The position numbers were made by a program, and so were the translations under genes. A stretch of 64,000 nt of DNA. Origin: AP-15 sp963775875. Lineage in GTDB: Bacteria; Pseudomonadota; Alphaproteobacteria; ATCC43930; CGMCC-115725. Of the stretch, positions 36,886-45,983 are shown one piece after another (within the stretch, counting starts at the first letter, position 1; the number at the start of each line of letters is the position of its first letter). The DNA lies in the NCBI GenBank assembly GCA_963775875.1, contig CAVZKP010000016.1, forward strand, positions 186,001-250,000. Reading direction: 5' to 3'. The notes beneath the pieces are model-generated. The model saw nothing but the letters and a program-made list of their open reading frames with translations. It had not been told where the DNA came from and did no database searches.

Positions 36886-37061
36886 GATCTCACCTGGGCG
36901 TATACTTTGTTGCGGACAGATTTAACCGGATACCGGCCGGCGCATCCTTTGCAGATCGGCAGAGCAGGCACCTGCGAGGCGCGGCCGCGGCGGCATGATA
37001 CGCGGCGTGGCCGGCGTCGTCACCATCCGATGTTGCCGGCCCGGCCCCCAATCGCCCCGGA

Positions 37062-37820
37062 TCACGGGCGCACCGCCGCATATCCGGCGGCGGCCAGGGT
37101 ATAGAGCCCGGCCGCGGCGAGCAGGCCGATGGCGAGAACGGCAAAGGCGTCGGCGCCGAGGCGGTCGCCAAGCGGCCGGCCGGCAAGCCCGCCAAGAAGG
37201 GCGAACGGGATCAGGATGCCGGCGGCCGCCCAGGTCGTTGCCGGAACGCCGACGGTCGCGGCGTGGGCGGCGAGCGTCGCGGTATAGATCAGCGCGAAAA
37301 ACGCCAGCAATGTCGCGCGCACCGTGCGCGGCGGCGCTCCGGCGAGGATCAGGTAGATCAGCACCGGCGGCCCCGACATGCCGATCAGCGCGGTGGCGGC
37401 GCCGGATACCGCGCCGGCCGCCAGATCGCGCCCGGGCGTCATCGCCGCCGCGGCGCGCCGCCCGCCGCGCCGCAGCACCGCGATCAGCAGCGCAAAGCCG
37501 AGCACCGTGGCCCCGGCGGTCACCCGCACCAGCCGCGGATCGCTGTGGCGGAACGCGAGCAGCCCGAGCGGCAGGCCGAGCAGGCTGCCTGCGGCCAGGC
37601 GCAGCAGCAGCCGCGGCGCGATCGAGCGCCACAGCCCCGGCAATACCACGATGGTCAGCGCCGCGGTGACGATGATGACCAGCTGGATCGCCCGCGCCGG
37701 CTCGACAAACAGCAGAAACAACGGCGCCGCGACCACCGCGAAGCCAAAGCCGCCCGCCGCCTGGAGCAGCGCCGCGGCAAAGGTCGTGGCCGCCAGACCG
37801 GCCCAGTCGAGGAGGCTCAT
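37062..37820 (-). CDS. TauE/SafE family permease
   Basis: 252 residues, eight predicted TM helices in two halves: 'FAAALLQAAGGFGFAVVAAPLFLLF' and 'VSGAATALIGMSGPPVLIYLILAGAP' are the paired G-rich TauE motifs. The family exports sulfite, sulfoacetate and other small organic anions. ATG 37820 is used; GTG 37829 is in frame three codons earlier. It follows the MFS gene by 46 bp on the same strand. Possible link with the two TauD-family enzymes at 27-29 kb is speculative. Confidence 0.86.
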   Translation of the reverse strand: MSLLDWAGLAATTFAAALLQAAGGFGFAVVAAPLFLLFVEPARAIQLVIIVTAALTIVVLPGLWRSIAPRLLLRLAAGSLLGLPLGLLAFRHSDPRLVRVTAGATVLGFALLIAVLRRGGRRAAAAMTPGRDLAAGAVSGAATALIGMSGPPVLIYLILAGAPPRTVRATLLAFFALIYTATLAAHAATVGVPATTWAAAGILIPFALLGGLAGRPLGDRLGADAFAVLAIGLLAAAGLYTLAAAGYAAVRP

Positions 37821-37866
37821 TGGCCGCACCCAGCCGCCGGCCAGGCAAGGCCGATTCCGCCGAAAC

Positions 37867-39012
37867 CTACGCTCGCCGCAATGCCGGGCGCAATGCCCAG
37901 GCGAGCGGCACGCTCAACAGCACCACGCCGGCGACCAGGACCATCATCCGCGGCACGCCGGCGGCGTCGCTGGCCAGGCCGTACAACGCCGGAGACAACG
38001 CCCCGGCGCCGACCGTTCCGGTATAGAAGATGCTGAAGGCGCGGGCACGGCGCTCGGCGGGGACCAGCTCGGGCACGGTGCCGTAGAGTACCGACGAGGT
38101 GCCGTTGAGGGCGACGCCGATCAGCGGCAGGACCGCCAGACCCGCGGCCAGCGGCAACGGCAGCAGGATCAGAATGCCAAACGCGGTCAGGCCCTCGGTC
38201 AGGCAGACCGCCCGAACCACCCCGATCCGCGCCCCGAGCCAGCCGCAGATCAGCTTGCCCGCCGCGCCGCCGGCAAAGATCAGGGTCAAGGCCACGCCGA
38301 TCACCGGCAGACCGGCGCCTTTCGCCCGCAACAGAAACGGCAGAAAGGTCAGAAACCCCATCCGTGTCGCACTGTCGATGACGCCGATCGCCAGCAGCAG
38401 GGCAAAGCCGCGCCCGGCCGGAGACGAAGCCGCCGGCGCCGCGGTTTCGCCGTGGCGGGCGGCGGCCGGCCCCTCGCCCGCCAGGCCGCGCCGCGACACG
38501 AAGATCGCGATCGCCGCGATCAGCCCGGCCATACCCAATAGCGCGGCCGCCGAGCGCCACGGCATCAGCACAACCAGCCAGGCGGTGGCGGCGGGCAAGG
38601 CCATCTTGCCGACATCGCCGGAAAAATTGTAGCTGGCGAGCGCGCTGCGCGAGCGCTGCCCGGCAAAGCCGCGGGCGACCAGATCGGCGCCGATCGGATG
38701 CTGGACGCTGGAGCCGAGCCCGCCGATCACCAGGGCCACGGTCAGCATCGCAAACCCGGCGCCGGCGCCGGCGACCAGATAGCCGATGCCGGCGAGCGCG
38801 GTGCCGGCGGCCAGCAGCGCCGGGCCGCCGACCCGCTCGGCGAGCAGGCCGGCGGGCACCTGAAACCCGGCCATCGACCCGGCATAGAGCGCGCGCAGGA
38901 TGCCGATCTCGGCATAGCCGAGGCCGAATTCCGCCTGCCACAACGGCAGCAGCACATAGAGGAGGTCGGTAAAACCGTCATGCAGCGCATGGGCGCCGCA
39001 GGCGATCGCCAT
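37867..39012 (-). CDS. MFS transporter (fosmidomycin-resistance-like)
   Basis: 381 residues from ATG 39012, 12 predicted helices. 'CGAHALHDGFTDLLYVLLPLWQAEFGL' is typical of the Fsr/YfnA-like branch, followed by 'GLLAERVGGPALLAAGTALAGIGYLVAG' (loop 2-3 motif), 'GLGSSVQHPIGADLVARGF' and 'ASYNFSGDVGKMALPAATAWLV'. The frame is open to 39135, but the extra N-terminus is unlike the family. Substrate unknown; probably drug or organic anion export. Confidence 0.83.
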   Translation of the reverse strand: MAIACGAHALHDGFTDLLYVLLPLWQAEFGLGYAEIGILRALYAGSMAGFQVPAGLLAERVGGPALLAAGTALAGIGYLVAGAGAGFAMLTVALVIGGLGSSVQHPIGADLVARGFAGQRSRSALASYNFSGDVGKMALPAATAWLVVLMPWRSAAALLGMAGLIAAIAIFVSRRGLAGEGPAAARHGETAAPAASSPAGRGFALLLAIGVIDSATRMGFLTFLPFLLRAKGAGLPVIGVALTLIFAGGAAGKLICGWLGARIGVVRAVCLTEGLTAFGILILLPLPLAAGLAVLPLIGVALNGTSSVLYGTVPELVPAERRARAFSIFYTGTVGAGALSPALYGLASDAAGVPRMMVLVAGVVLLSVPLAWALRPALRRA

Positions 39013-39188
39013 CGTGCGCCGCTGCCCGCCATTGTCGATGCCGCGGCCAAATGCGCTAACCAGGGACAACCCGCTCTCTCCTCTGCCGCCGATCGGCATC
39101 GCCCGGATCGTGATCCGCGCCGCCGGCAAACCCAATTGTTGCCGATTTGTGACCGGATATCGAGGGTCGTCAGCCCGGCGCCGCCAAC

Positions 39189-39530
39189 TTACGGGGTCTT
39201 GTGGGCGGCGGCGGCGCGCCGCGGCGGCGGACCGTCACGGCGAACCGCAAAGGCGCCGGCAACCGTCTCGACCCGATAGCCGCAGCAGAACCGGGCGACA
39301 AAGGCGTGCGCGAAGACCGCATCGGCGAAATAAAAAGCGATCGCATCATTGACGACGCCGGCGGTCCCGGCCGGCATCAAGGCCCAGCCCTCGGCGCCGC
39401 AGGTATCGTCGAGCCAGGCATGCATCAGGTCGAGCTGCCGCCCCAGCCCCTCGGGCGGCACGGCGATGCGCACCCGCACCGGATAGCGCCGCTCCGCCTC
39501 GCGCTGCGCCTGCTGGGATGCTCGGCTCAT
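39189..39530 (-). CDS. Conserved hypothetical protein
   Basis: 113 residues. 'YPVRVRIAVPPEGLGRQLDLMHAWLDDTCGAEGWALMPAGTAGVVNDAIAFYFADAVFAHAFVARFCCGYRVE' looks like a compact alpha/beta domain with conserved Trp and paired Cys. I do not recognise a named family. The tail after about residue 95 is Arg/Pro-rich. Monocistronic, divergent from the alpha/beta hydrolase gene. Confidence 0.6.
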   Translation of the reverse strand: MSRASQQAQREAERRYPVRVRIAVPPEGLGRQLDLMHAWLDDTCGAEGWALMPAGTAGVVNDAIAFYFADAVFAHAFVARFCCGYRVETVAGAFAVRRDGPPPRRAAAAHKTP

Positions 39531-39669
39531 ATGGCACCATGTTCATTGTTTGTTCTAACTTAATAGCAGAGCCCCGGCGGGCTGTCGAGAGGCGGCGTGC
39601 GGGCCGCGGGCGGCTTGACCTGCGATGGCCGGCGCGTCAGGCTGCGCTCGCGGATGGCGGGAGCAGGGC

Positions 39670-40454
39670 ATGAGCGAGCCGCAGGCGTTTTCGGTCGACA
39701 TCAACGGCTTTCCGGCCCGGGTGTGGCAGCAGGGGAAAGGCCCAAAGCTCGGCTTTCTCGCCGGTTTCGGCGGCTTGCCGCGCTGGGTCCCGTTCCTCGA
39801 CGCGCTGGCTCGCGAGCGCACCGTGATCGTGCCGTCGCTGCCCGGGTTCCCCGGCGGCGACCGCGGCCACAGCGTGCTCGACAGCCATCTCGACTGGGTA
39901 TTGGCGGTGCGTCAGCTATTGCAAAAGGCCGGGCTCGACGGCGCCGACCTGGCCGGCGGCTCGGTCGGGGCGTCGTTCGCCGCCGAGATCGCGGCGATCT
40001 GGCCGCATCTGGTGCGCCGGCTGGCGCTGATCGCGCCCTGGGGCCTGTTCGACGAAAAGGAGCCGCCGACCGATCCCTGGGCGCAGCGCCCGCCCGAGGT
40101 GCCGGCCCTGCTCTGCGCCGATCCGGAGCGCTGGATAGAGCTCAAGGCCCCGCCCGAAGGCGCCAACTCGCCCGAATGGCCGATCGAGCAGACCCGCGCC
40201 GCCGAGGCCGCGGCCCGCGCCTTCTGGCCGCTCGGCAACACCCGCATCGAAAAGCGGCTGCCCTTGATCGCAGCGCCGACGCTTTTGATCTGGGGCGAGG
40301 AGGACCGGATCCTGCCGCGCGGCTACGCCGACCGCTTTCGCCGCGTCGATCGCCGGCCGCTGCGAGATCAGGACGATCCCCGGCGCCGGCCACCTCGCCG
40401 AACTCGACCAGCCCGACGAGGTCGCTGACCGCGATCCTCGCCTGGACCGACTGA
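39670..40454 (+). CDS. Alpha/beta-fold hydrolase (two frame breaks)
   Basis: From ATG 39670: 'LGFLAGFGGLPRWVPFLDALARERTVIVPSLPGFPGG' (oxyanion-hole region), then 'DLAGGSVGASFAAEIAAIWPHLVRRLALIAPWGLFDEKEPP'. The nucleophile elbow is 'GGSVGAS' (Ser). 'LIAAPTLLIWGEEDRILP' carries the acid. A +1 shift near 40340 leads to 'IRTIPGAGHLAELDQPDEVA' (catalytic His) and a second +1 near 40428 to 'AILAWTD' and TGA 40454. Corrected length is 260. It may cleave a ring-fission product, as it precedes ligJ by 74 bp. Confidence 0.75.
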
Positions 40455-40528
40455 ACGCGAAATCGAGCCGCAAAACATCAAGGATCGGGAGAGACTTAGC
40501 GAGACAAAGACAGGATGAGGCCAGTCCC

Positions 40529-41557
40529 ATGATCATTGATTGCCACGGCCACTACACTACCGCCCCGCGCCAGCACGAGGGATGGCGTACCCAGCAGATC
40601 GAGGGGCATACCGCCGGCAAGCCGCCGCCGCCGCGCCCGACGATAACCGACGACGAGATCCGCGAGACGATCGTGGGCGGCCAGCTCAAAGTGCAGCGCG
40701 AGCGCGGCACCGACTTGACGATCTTTTCGCCGCGCGCCGCCGGCATGGGCCATCACTTGGGCGACGCAACGACCAGCGAAGCCTGGGCCAGCGCCTGCAA
40801 CGAGCTGATCCACCGGGTCTGCTCGCTATTCCCGAAGAACTTTATCGGGGTGGGGATGCTGCCGCAGAGCGCGCGCGTCTCGCCGAAGAACTGCATCGCC
40901 GAGATCGACCGCTGCGTCTGCGAGTACGGTTTTGTCGGCGTCAATCTGAACCCCGATCCGTCGGGCGGGCATTGGCAGGACCCGCCGCTCGGCGACCGCT
41001 ATTGGTATCCGGTCTACGAGAAGATGGTCGAGCACGACATTCCGGCGATGATCCATGTCAGCGCTTCGTGCAACCCGACGCACCACACGACTGGTTCGCA
41101 TTACCTCAATGGCGACACCGCCGGCTTCAACCAGCTGATGAATTCATCGGTGTTCAAGGATTTCCCCACGATCAAATTCATCATTCCCCATGGCGGCGGC
41201 GCCGTGCCCTATCACTGGGGGCGCTACCGCGGTTTGGCGCAGGACGCCAAGCTCGGGCTGTTGTCCGACCTGATGTTGAACAACGTCTTTTTCGACACCT
41301 GCGTCTATCACCTGCCCGGCCAGGAATTGCTGGCGAAAGTGATCCCGGTCGACAACATCCTGTTCGCCTCCGAGATGATCGGCGCGGTGCGCGGCATCGA
41401 TCCCGAAACCGGTCATCATTACGACGACACCAAGCGCTATATCGACCAGCTGCCATTGTCGGCGGCGGACAAGGCGAAAATTTTCGAGGGCAATGCGCGC
41501 CGCGTCTACAGCCGCTTGTCCAGCGTGATCGAGAAACAGTCCGCGACGACGGGCTAA
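40529..41557 (+). CDS. ligJ: 4-oxalomesaconate hydratase (LigJ-type amidohydrolase superfamily)
   Basis: 342 residues, closely following the LigJ pattern: 'MIIDCHGHYTTAP' (first metal His pair), 'GSDLTIF'-like 'GTDLTIFSPRAAGMGHHLGD', 'FIGVGMLPQS', 'GFVGVNLNPDPSGGHW', 'IPAMIHVSASCNP', 'KFIIPHGGGAVPYHWGRYRGLAQ', 'ILFASEMIGAVRGIDPETG' and 'NARRVYSRL'. LigJ hydrates 4-oxalomesaconate in the 4,5-cleavage pathway of protocatechuate (also used for gallate). No other lig/gal genes are recognisable nearby, so the pathway is incomplete here. Confidence 0.88.
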   Translation: MIIDCHGHYTTAPRQHEGWRTQQIEGHTAGKPPPPRPTITDDEIRETIVGGQLKVQRERGTDLTIFSPRAAGMGHHLGDATTSEAWASACNELIHRVCSLFPKNFIGVGMLPQSARVSPKNCIAEIDRCVCEYGFVGVNLNPDPSGGHWQDPPLGDRYWYPVYEKMVEHDIPAMIHVSASCNPTHHTTGSHYLNGDTAGFNQLMNSSVFKDFPTIKFIIPHGGGAVPYHWGRYRGLAQDAKLGLLSDLMLNNVFFDTCVYHLPGQELLAKVIPVDNILFASEMIGAVRGIDPETGHHYDDTKRYIDQLPLSAADKAKIFEGNARRVYSRLSSVIEKQSATTG

Positions 41558-41713
41558 AAGCGCGTTCCAAGATCGGATTTTCGATCTAGCCGGCCATAGC
41601 AGCGGCGCTCAATGACGCTCTCCTTACAGGAGGATGCGACTTCGGGTAGTGTCGGAAGCTCAGTTCGCGGTGGCCTGATAAACGATTTAACAAACCGACA
41701 GGGAGAGTAAACG

Positions 41714-43113
41714 ATGACAGATCTGCGGGTGGTGACGACCGACCGCGGCGAGGCGATCATCGAAAGTGCCGCAGTGCAGAGCTTTGCCGACGGTCTGCGC
41801 GGGCGGCTCGTGCAACCCGGCGACGGCGGCTATGACGAGGCGCGCCGCGTGTGGAACGGGATGATCGACCGGCGGCCGGCATTGATTGCGCGTTGCGCCG
41901 GGCCCGCGGACGTCATGGCGGCGGTGCGGTTTCGCGCGCGATCATCGGCTGCTTGGTTTCGGTCAAGGGCGGCGGCCACAACATCACCGGCAACGCGGTC
42001 TGCGAGGGCGGGCTGATGATCGACCTGTCGCCGATGAAGAGTGTCCGGGTCGATCCGGCCGGGCATACGGCGCGCGCCGAGGCCGGCCTGACCTGGGGCG
42101 AGTACAACCGCGAAACCCAGGCGTTCGCCCTGGCCAGCACCGGCGGCGTGGTCTCGACGACCGGCATCGCCGGACTGACTTTGGGCGGCGGGCTCGGCTG
42201 GCTGATGGGCAAGCACGGGCTCAGCTGCGACAACCTGCTTTCGGCCGACATCGTCACCGCCGACGGCGAATTGCTGACGGCGAGCGCCGAGCAAAACCCG
42301 GACCTCTTTTGGGGCCTGCGCGGCGGCGGCGGCAATTTTGGCGTCGTCACCTCGTTCGAGTACCAGCTTCACCCGGTCGGTCCGGTGCTCGCCGGAATGG
42401 TCATCCATCCGATGACCGAGGCCAAAAAGGTGCTGCGCTTCTACCGCGATTTTGCCCGCGGCTGCCCCGACGAGATGCTCGCCGCGGCGGCATTGATGAC
42501 CTCGCCCGACGGCGCGCCGGTCGTCGTCATAATTGCCAGCTATATCGGCGATCTGGCGGCCGGAGAGCGGCTGATGGCACCGCTGCGGAAATTCGGAACG
42601 CCACTCGCCGATACGATCGCCCCGACCTCCTATGTCGAGCTGAACACCTTGTTCGACGCGGCGGTGCCGTATGGCGGGGTGCAGCGCTATTGGAAATCGA
42701 GCTTTTTGAACGAGCTCGGCGACGAGCTCTTGGACATCATGATCGGGCGCGCGGCGAAGATGCGCTCGCCGATGTCGATGGTGCTGTATTTCCACATGCA
42801 TGGTGCTGCGACCCGGGTCGATCGGAACGAGACCGCTTTCGGGCTGCGCCACGACCAATGGGATTACGACGTGATCTCGCAATGGAATGATCCCGCCGAG
42901 ACCGCCGGTCATATCCAATGGACCCGGGAATACTGGACGGCGGTCGAGCCCTTCGCGACCGGTGAAGTGTATGTCAACCACCTCGACGCCGAGGAGGCCA
43001 CCCGGATCAGGGCCGCCTACAGCGGAAATTACGATCGGCTGGTCGCCCTCAAGAACAAATACGACCCGACCAACCTGTTCCGGATGAACCAGAACATCCG
43101 GCCGACAGCGTAG
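41714..43113 (+). CDS. FAD-binding oxidoreductase, berberine-bridge type (two frame breaks)
   Basis: N-terminal 'LVQPGDGGYDEARRVWNGMIDRRPALIARCAGPADVMAAVRF' then FAD-binding 'VSVKGGGHNITGNAVCEGGLMIDLSPMKSVRVD', 'GLTLGGGLGWLMGKHGLSCDNLLSADIVTADG', 'DLFWGLRGGGGNFGVV' and the C-terminal BBE motif 'NKYDPTNLFRMNQNI'. The His of 'GGGHN' is the usual 8-alpha-FAD site. Two +1 insertions about 22 bases apart (near 41931 and 41953) break and re-shift the frame; with both removed 'AVRFARDHRLLVSVKGGGHN' reads continuously and the protein has 465 residues. Oxidises alcohols or sugars; substrate unknown. Confidence 0.85.
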
Positions 43114-43167
43114 GCCCGCGCTTACGGCAGGCTGCCGGGCTTCGCCGGAAGGTCTCTCGCGCGTAGA

Positions 43168-44341
43168 TTATGCTGACGCCCGCGCCAGCGCTGGACGCGG
43201 CTCCCTGGCCTGGAAGTGCGGGATGATCTGCTCGCCAAAGAGGCGGATGGTATTCAGCACCTCGTGGTGCTGCGCCGGCCCGATCGCACACAGTAGAAAC
43301 ACTTCGTCGATACCGAGGGCTTCGTAGATTTCGAGAAACCGGATGCAGTCCGCCGGCGTGCCGACGCAGAACTTGGTGCCCTGCTCGCGCACCTGTTGCG
43401 GGGTGGCCTCGCCCGGATGCGGGCCGCTGGCAAGGCGCTGGTCGCGCGCGTAATAGCCCTGGTAATCCGGCGGCACGGTCGACGGATCATAGTCGCGCCA
43501 CACCAGCCGGGCGCGCTCGCGCTGCTGCTCGAGATACCAGTCGACGAGTTCGGTGCCGCGCTCGGCCACCACCGCCGGATCCTCATGGCAATAGCCTGCC
43601 GTCATCAGCGCGGCGCGCCGATTGGGTCCGCCCGGCCCAGGCGTTGCCCAAGGCCGTATTGCCCGAGGCGGTTTTGCCCGAGGCGGCGGTTCCCAGCGCG
43701 TCCTGGTACAAGGCGATCAGCTGCCCGACCCGGTCCGGGCCGCCTTCGCTGCCGAACAGCCCGCCCATACCCAGACCGCCGGTCATCCGCGCGGTCTCGT
43801 CGCTGCCGCAGGCCGACCACAGCGGCGGGTGCGGCTTTTGCACCGGCTTCGGCAGCACCTCGCGGCGCGGAATCTGGTAGTAGGCGCCATCATAGGCGAC
43901 CTCCTGCTGCGTCCAGATCTGCGGCAACACCTCGGCAAATTCCTGCCACATGCCTCTGGTATCCTGCAAATCCGTCCCATAAGGCGTCAGCTGATAGGGA
44001 TAGCCGGTCCGGCCCAGGCCGACATCCACCCGCCCATGGCTCAAAATATCGAGTGTCGCCATCCGCGCCGCGACGTGCAGCGGGTGATGGATCGGCGCCA
44101 GCACCACGCCGACGCCGAGGCGGATCCGGCTGGTGCGCTGGCTCACCGCCGCCAGGGTCAGGTCCGGCGCGCTGTTGTGCGACCACACCGGGCGAAAATG
44201 GTGCTCGGAAAACCACACGCTCGAAAAGCCCTGCTGTTCGGCATAGGGAATTTGCTCCAGCGCTTCGTAGATGCGTTGCGATTCACTCGACGCGGTCCAG
44301 GGTTTGGGAACCTGGATCTGATAGAACAAGCCAATTCGCAT
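43168..44341 (-). CDS. LLM-class flavin-dependent monooxygenase (frame break)
   Basis: From ATG 44341: 'RIGLFYQIQVPKPW', 'YAEQQGFSSVWFSEHHFRP', 'DLTLAAVSQRTSRIRLGVGVVLAPIHHPLHVAARMATLDILSHGRVDVGLGRTGYP' — the bacterial luciferase-like TIM barrel with its conserved HHF and 'GR...G.GRG' region. A +1 shift near 43623 leads to 'NRRAALMTAGYCHEDPAVVAERGTELVDWYLEQQ', ending 'GIDEVFLLCAIGPAQHHEVLNTIRLFGEQIIPHFQ'. Corrected length 390. Three degenerate 15-bp repeats (encoding ASGKT, ASGNT, ALGNA) precede the break. Needs reduced FMN from a reductase not encoded here. Confidence 0.82.
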
Positions 44342-44424
44342 GAGGCGGTCTCCTGTTGGGTGCCGGGTATACTGCCCGACGCCGCATTTTTGCTTGCGAG
44401 CGCCCAGCGCCGGATGCGCTGCGC

Positions 44425-45486
44425 TCAGTTCAGCCTGAGTTCGGCGATGTGGCGGGGGTCCTGCTTGAGTTCGCCGCGCTCGACCCGCTTGACGATGTCG
44501 ACCAGGCGCTCGTTGGCGCGGGCCTGGATGCCGGCCTGCTGGCCCTCGCGCACGACAAAGCCGTTGAGGAACTCGATCTCGGTGCGCCGGCCCTTGGCCA
44601 TGTCCTGGCCCATCGACGGGCGCTGATCGGGCGAGCCGCGCCCGACCCGCGACAGCCGCCGCTCGTCATAGGTCTGGAGCGCCGCAGCGTCGCCCTCGCC
44701 GGCGCGGGCGATCGTCTCCGGCGGCAGATGGTCGATCTCTTCGAGCCGGTAGCCGCGCGCCTGGCCGATGCGGATCGCCTCGCTGCCGAGCCGCGCCTGG
44801 AAATGGCGGATCGCCTCATTCTGCGCGATCTGCGCGCCGGACAGCCCGGTGCAGGCCGAGACCCCGTTCGCCATCGTGTTGGCGACCAGCTTCGACCAGC
44901 GCTCGCCCCACAGATTGTCGGTGACCTTGGCGCTGTCGGCAAAGGAGACCAGCCGGCAGATTTCCTGCGCCCGGTCGGTGATCGTGCCGTGCACCTCGCC
45001 GGTGCGGTAGACGGTGTGCGCCGCCCCGCCCTTGACCCCGCCGCGATGGACATGGCCCGGTTCGACCAGGCCGACGCTGATGTTGCTGGCGATGCAGCCC
45101 ATCGTCTTGCCCCAGCCGACGACGCCGGCGATGGTCTGCTCGTTCATGCAATTCTGCAATGATACGACAAACCCGCCCGGCGCCAGATACTGGCGGATCA
45201 GCAAGGCCGCCCATTCGGTGTCATAGGATTTGGTGCAGACAAAGGCGATGTCGATCGGCGCTTCCTTGGCCAGATGTTGCGCCTCGGTCAGGTGCAGGGC
45301 GCGCACCTTGACGGTGAACGGCGCCTCGCCCTGATGATGGGTGATGCGCAGCCCGTTCTGTTTCATCTCGTCGACATGGGCCGGCCACATGTCGATAAAG
45401 GTCACGTCCTCGCCGGCCTGCGCCATATGCGCTCCGGTATAGCCGCCGACCGCGCCGACCCCGACAATGGCGATCCTGTTGCCCAT
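44425..45486 (-). CDS. Ketopantoate reductase family protein (PanE/ApbA-like)
   Basis: 353 residues. N-terminal Rossmann 'IAIVGVGAVGGYTGAHMAQAGEDVTFIDMWPAHVD', then 'APIDIAFVCTKSYDTEWAALLI', 'VVSLQNCMNEQTIAGVVGWGKTMGCI', and the C-terminal helical domain 'ERWSKLVANTMANGVSACTGLSGAQIAQNEAIRHFQARLGSEAI'. The catalytic Lys of PanE is in 'WSKLVAN'. It is longer than PanE (about 300), and the catabolic context suggests reduction of another 2-oxoacid rather than pantothenate synthesis. Strong GGAGGAG before ATG 45486. Confidence 0.83.
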   Translation of the reverse strand: MGNRIAIVGVGAVGGYTGAHMAQAGEDVTFIDMWPAHVDEMKQNGLRITHHQGEAPFTVKVRALHLTEAQHLAKEAPIDIAFVCTKSYDTEWAALLIRQYLAPGGFVVSLQNCMNEQTIAGVVGWGKTMGCIASNISVGLVEPGHVHRGGVKGGAAHTVYRTGEVHGTITDRAQEICRLVSFADSAKVTDNLWGERWSKLVANTMANGVSACTGLSGAQIAQNEAIRHFQARLGSEAIRIGQARGYRLEEIDHLPPETIARAGEGDAAALQTYDERRLSRVGRGSPDQRPSMGQDMAKGRRTEIEFLNGFVVREGQQAGIQARANERLVDIVKRVERGELKQDPRHIAELRLN

Positions 45487-45544
45487 GATCTCCTCCCGGC
45501 TGTTTCGCCCTCGATCCTAGCGCGCCGGATCAGGAAAGGCTCCC

Positions 45545-45800
45545 CCCATCCGTCATGACCGGGCTGGACCCACGGCTGTCCGGTTCAGGTCCGCATACAA
45601 GTCTGCCGGGTATTCGAAAATATCGCTCCCCCGAAGCCGTCATGGCCGGACTTGTTCCGGCCATCCACGTGCCCGAGTCGAAGAAAGGCATGGATCACCG
45701 GGACGAGCCCGGTGATGACGACTAAGAGTAGAGGCTTTGTGCTGTATTACAATCGGTTCGACGGAACCGGACAGCCGTGGGCTGGACCCGGCCATCCACG
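45545..45800. repeat. Palindromic intergenic repeat cluster (REP/MITE-like)
   Basis: An 18-bp inverted pair bounds the region: 45569-45586 and its exact complement at 45764-45781, each flanked by related 'GGCTGGACC'-type sequence. Between them lie two short hairpin-forming units with the alphaproteobacterial repeat core (CCGTCATGGCCGG... around 45638-45672, and the matching inverted ATCACCGG...CGGTGATGACG around 45693-45720). No coding capacity. Typical of small palindromic elements dispersed between genes of GC-rich alphaproteobacteria. It fills most of the 497 bp gap before the ThDP gene. Confidence 0.7.
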
Positions 45801-45983
45801 AGCTACAAGAGCGCCCGAAGCGCGATGAAGACGTGGCTGCCCACGGTGCAGCTTCGTCGAACGACGGCTCGCCGGTCGACACGCGCCGGGGCGGCGCCGA
45901 CCCTCTGGTCGCGGCCGAACTTGCCGGTCCCGGCGGAATGCGGCGTAATCGCGGGCGGGAGCGGCATCGCCAGGGAGACAGCT

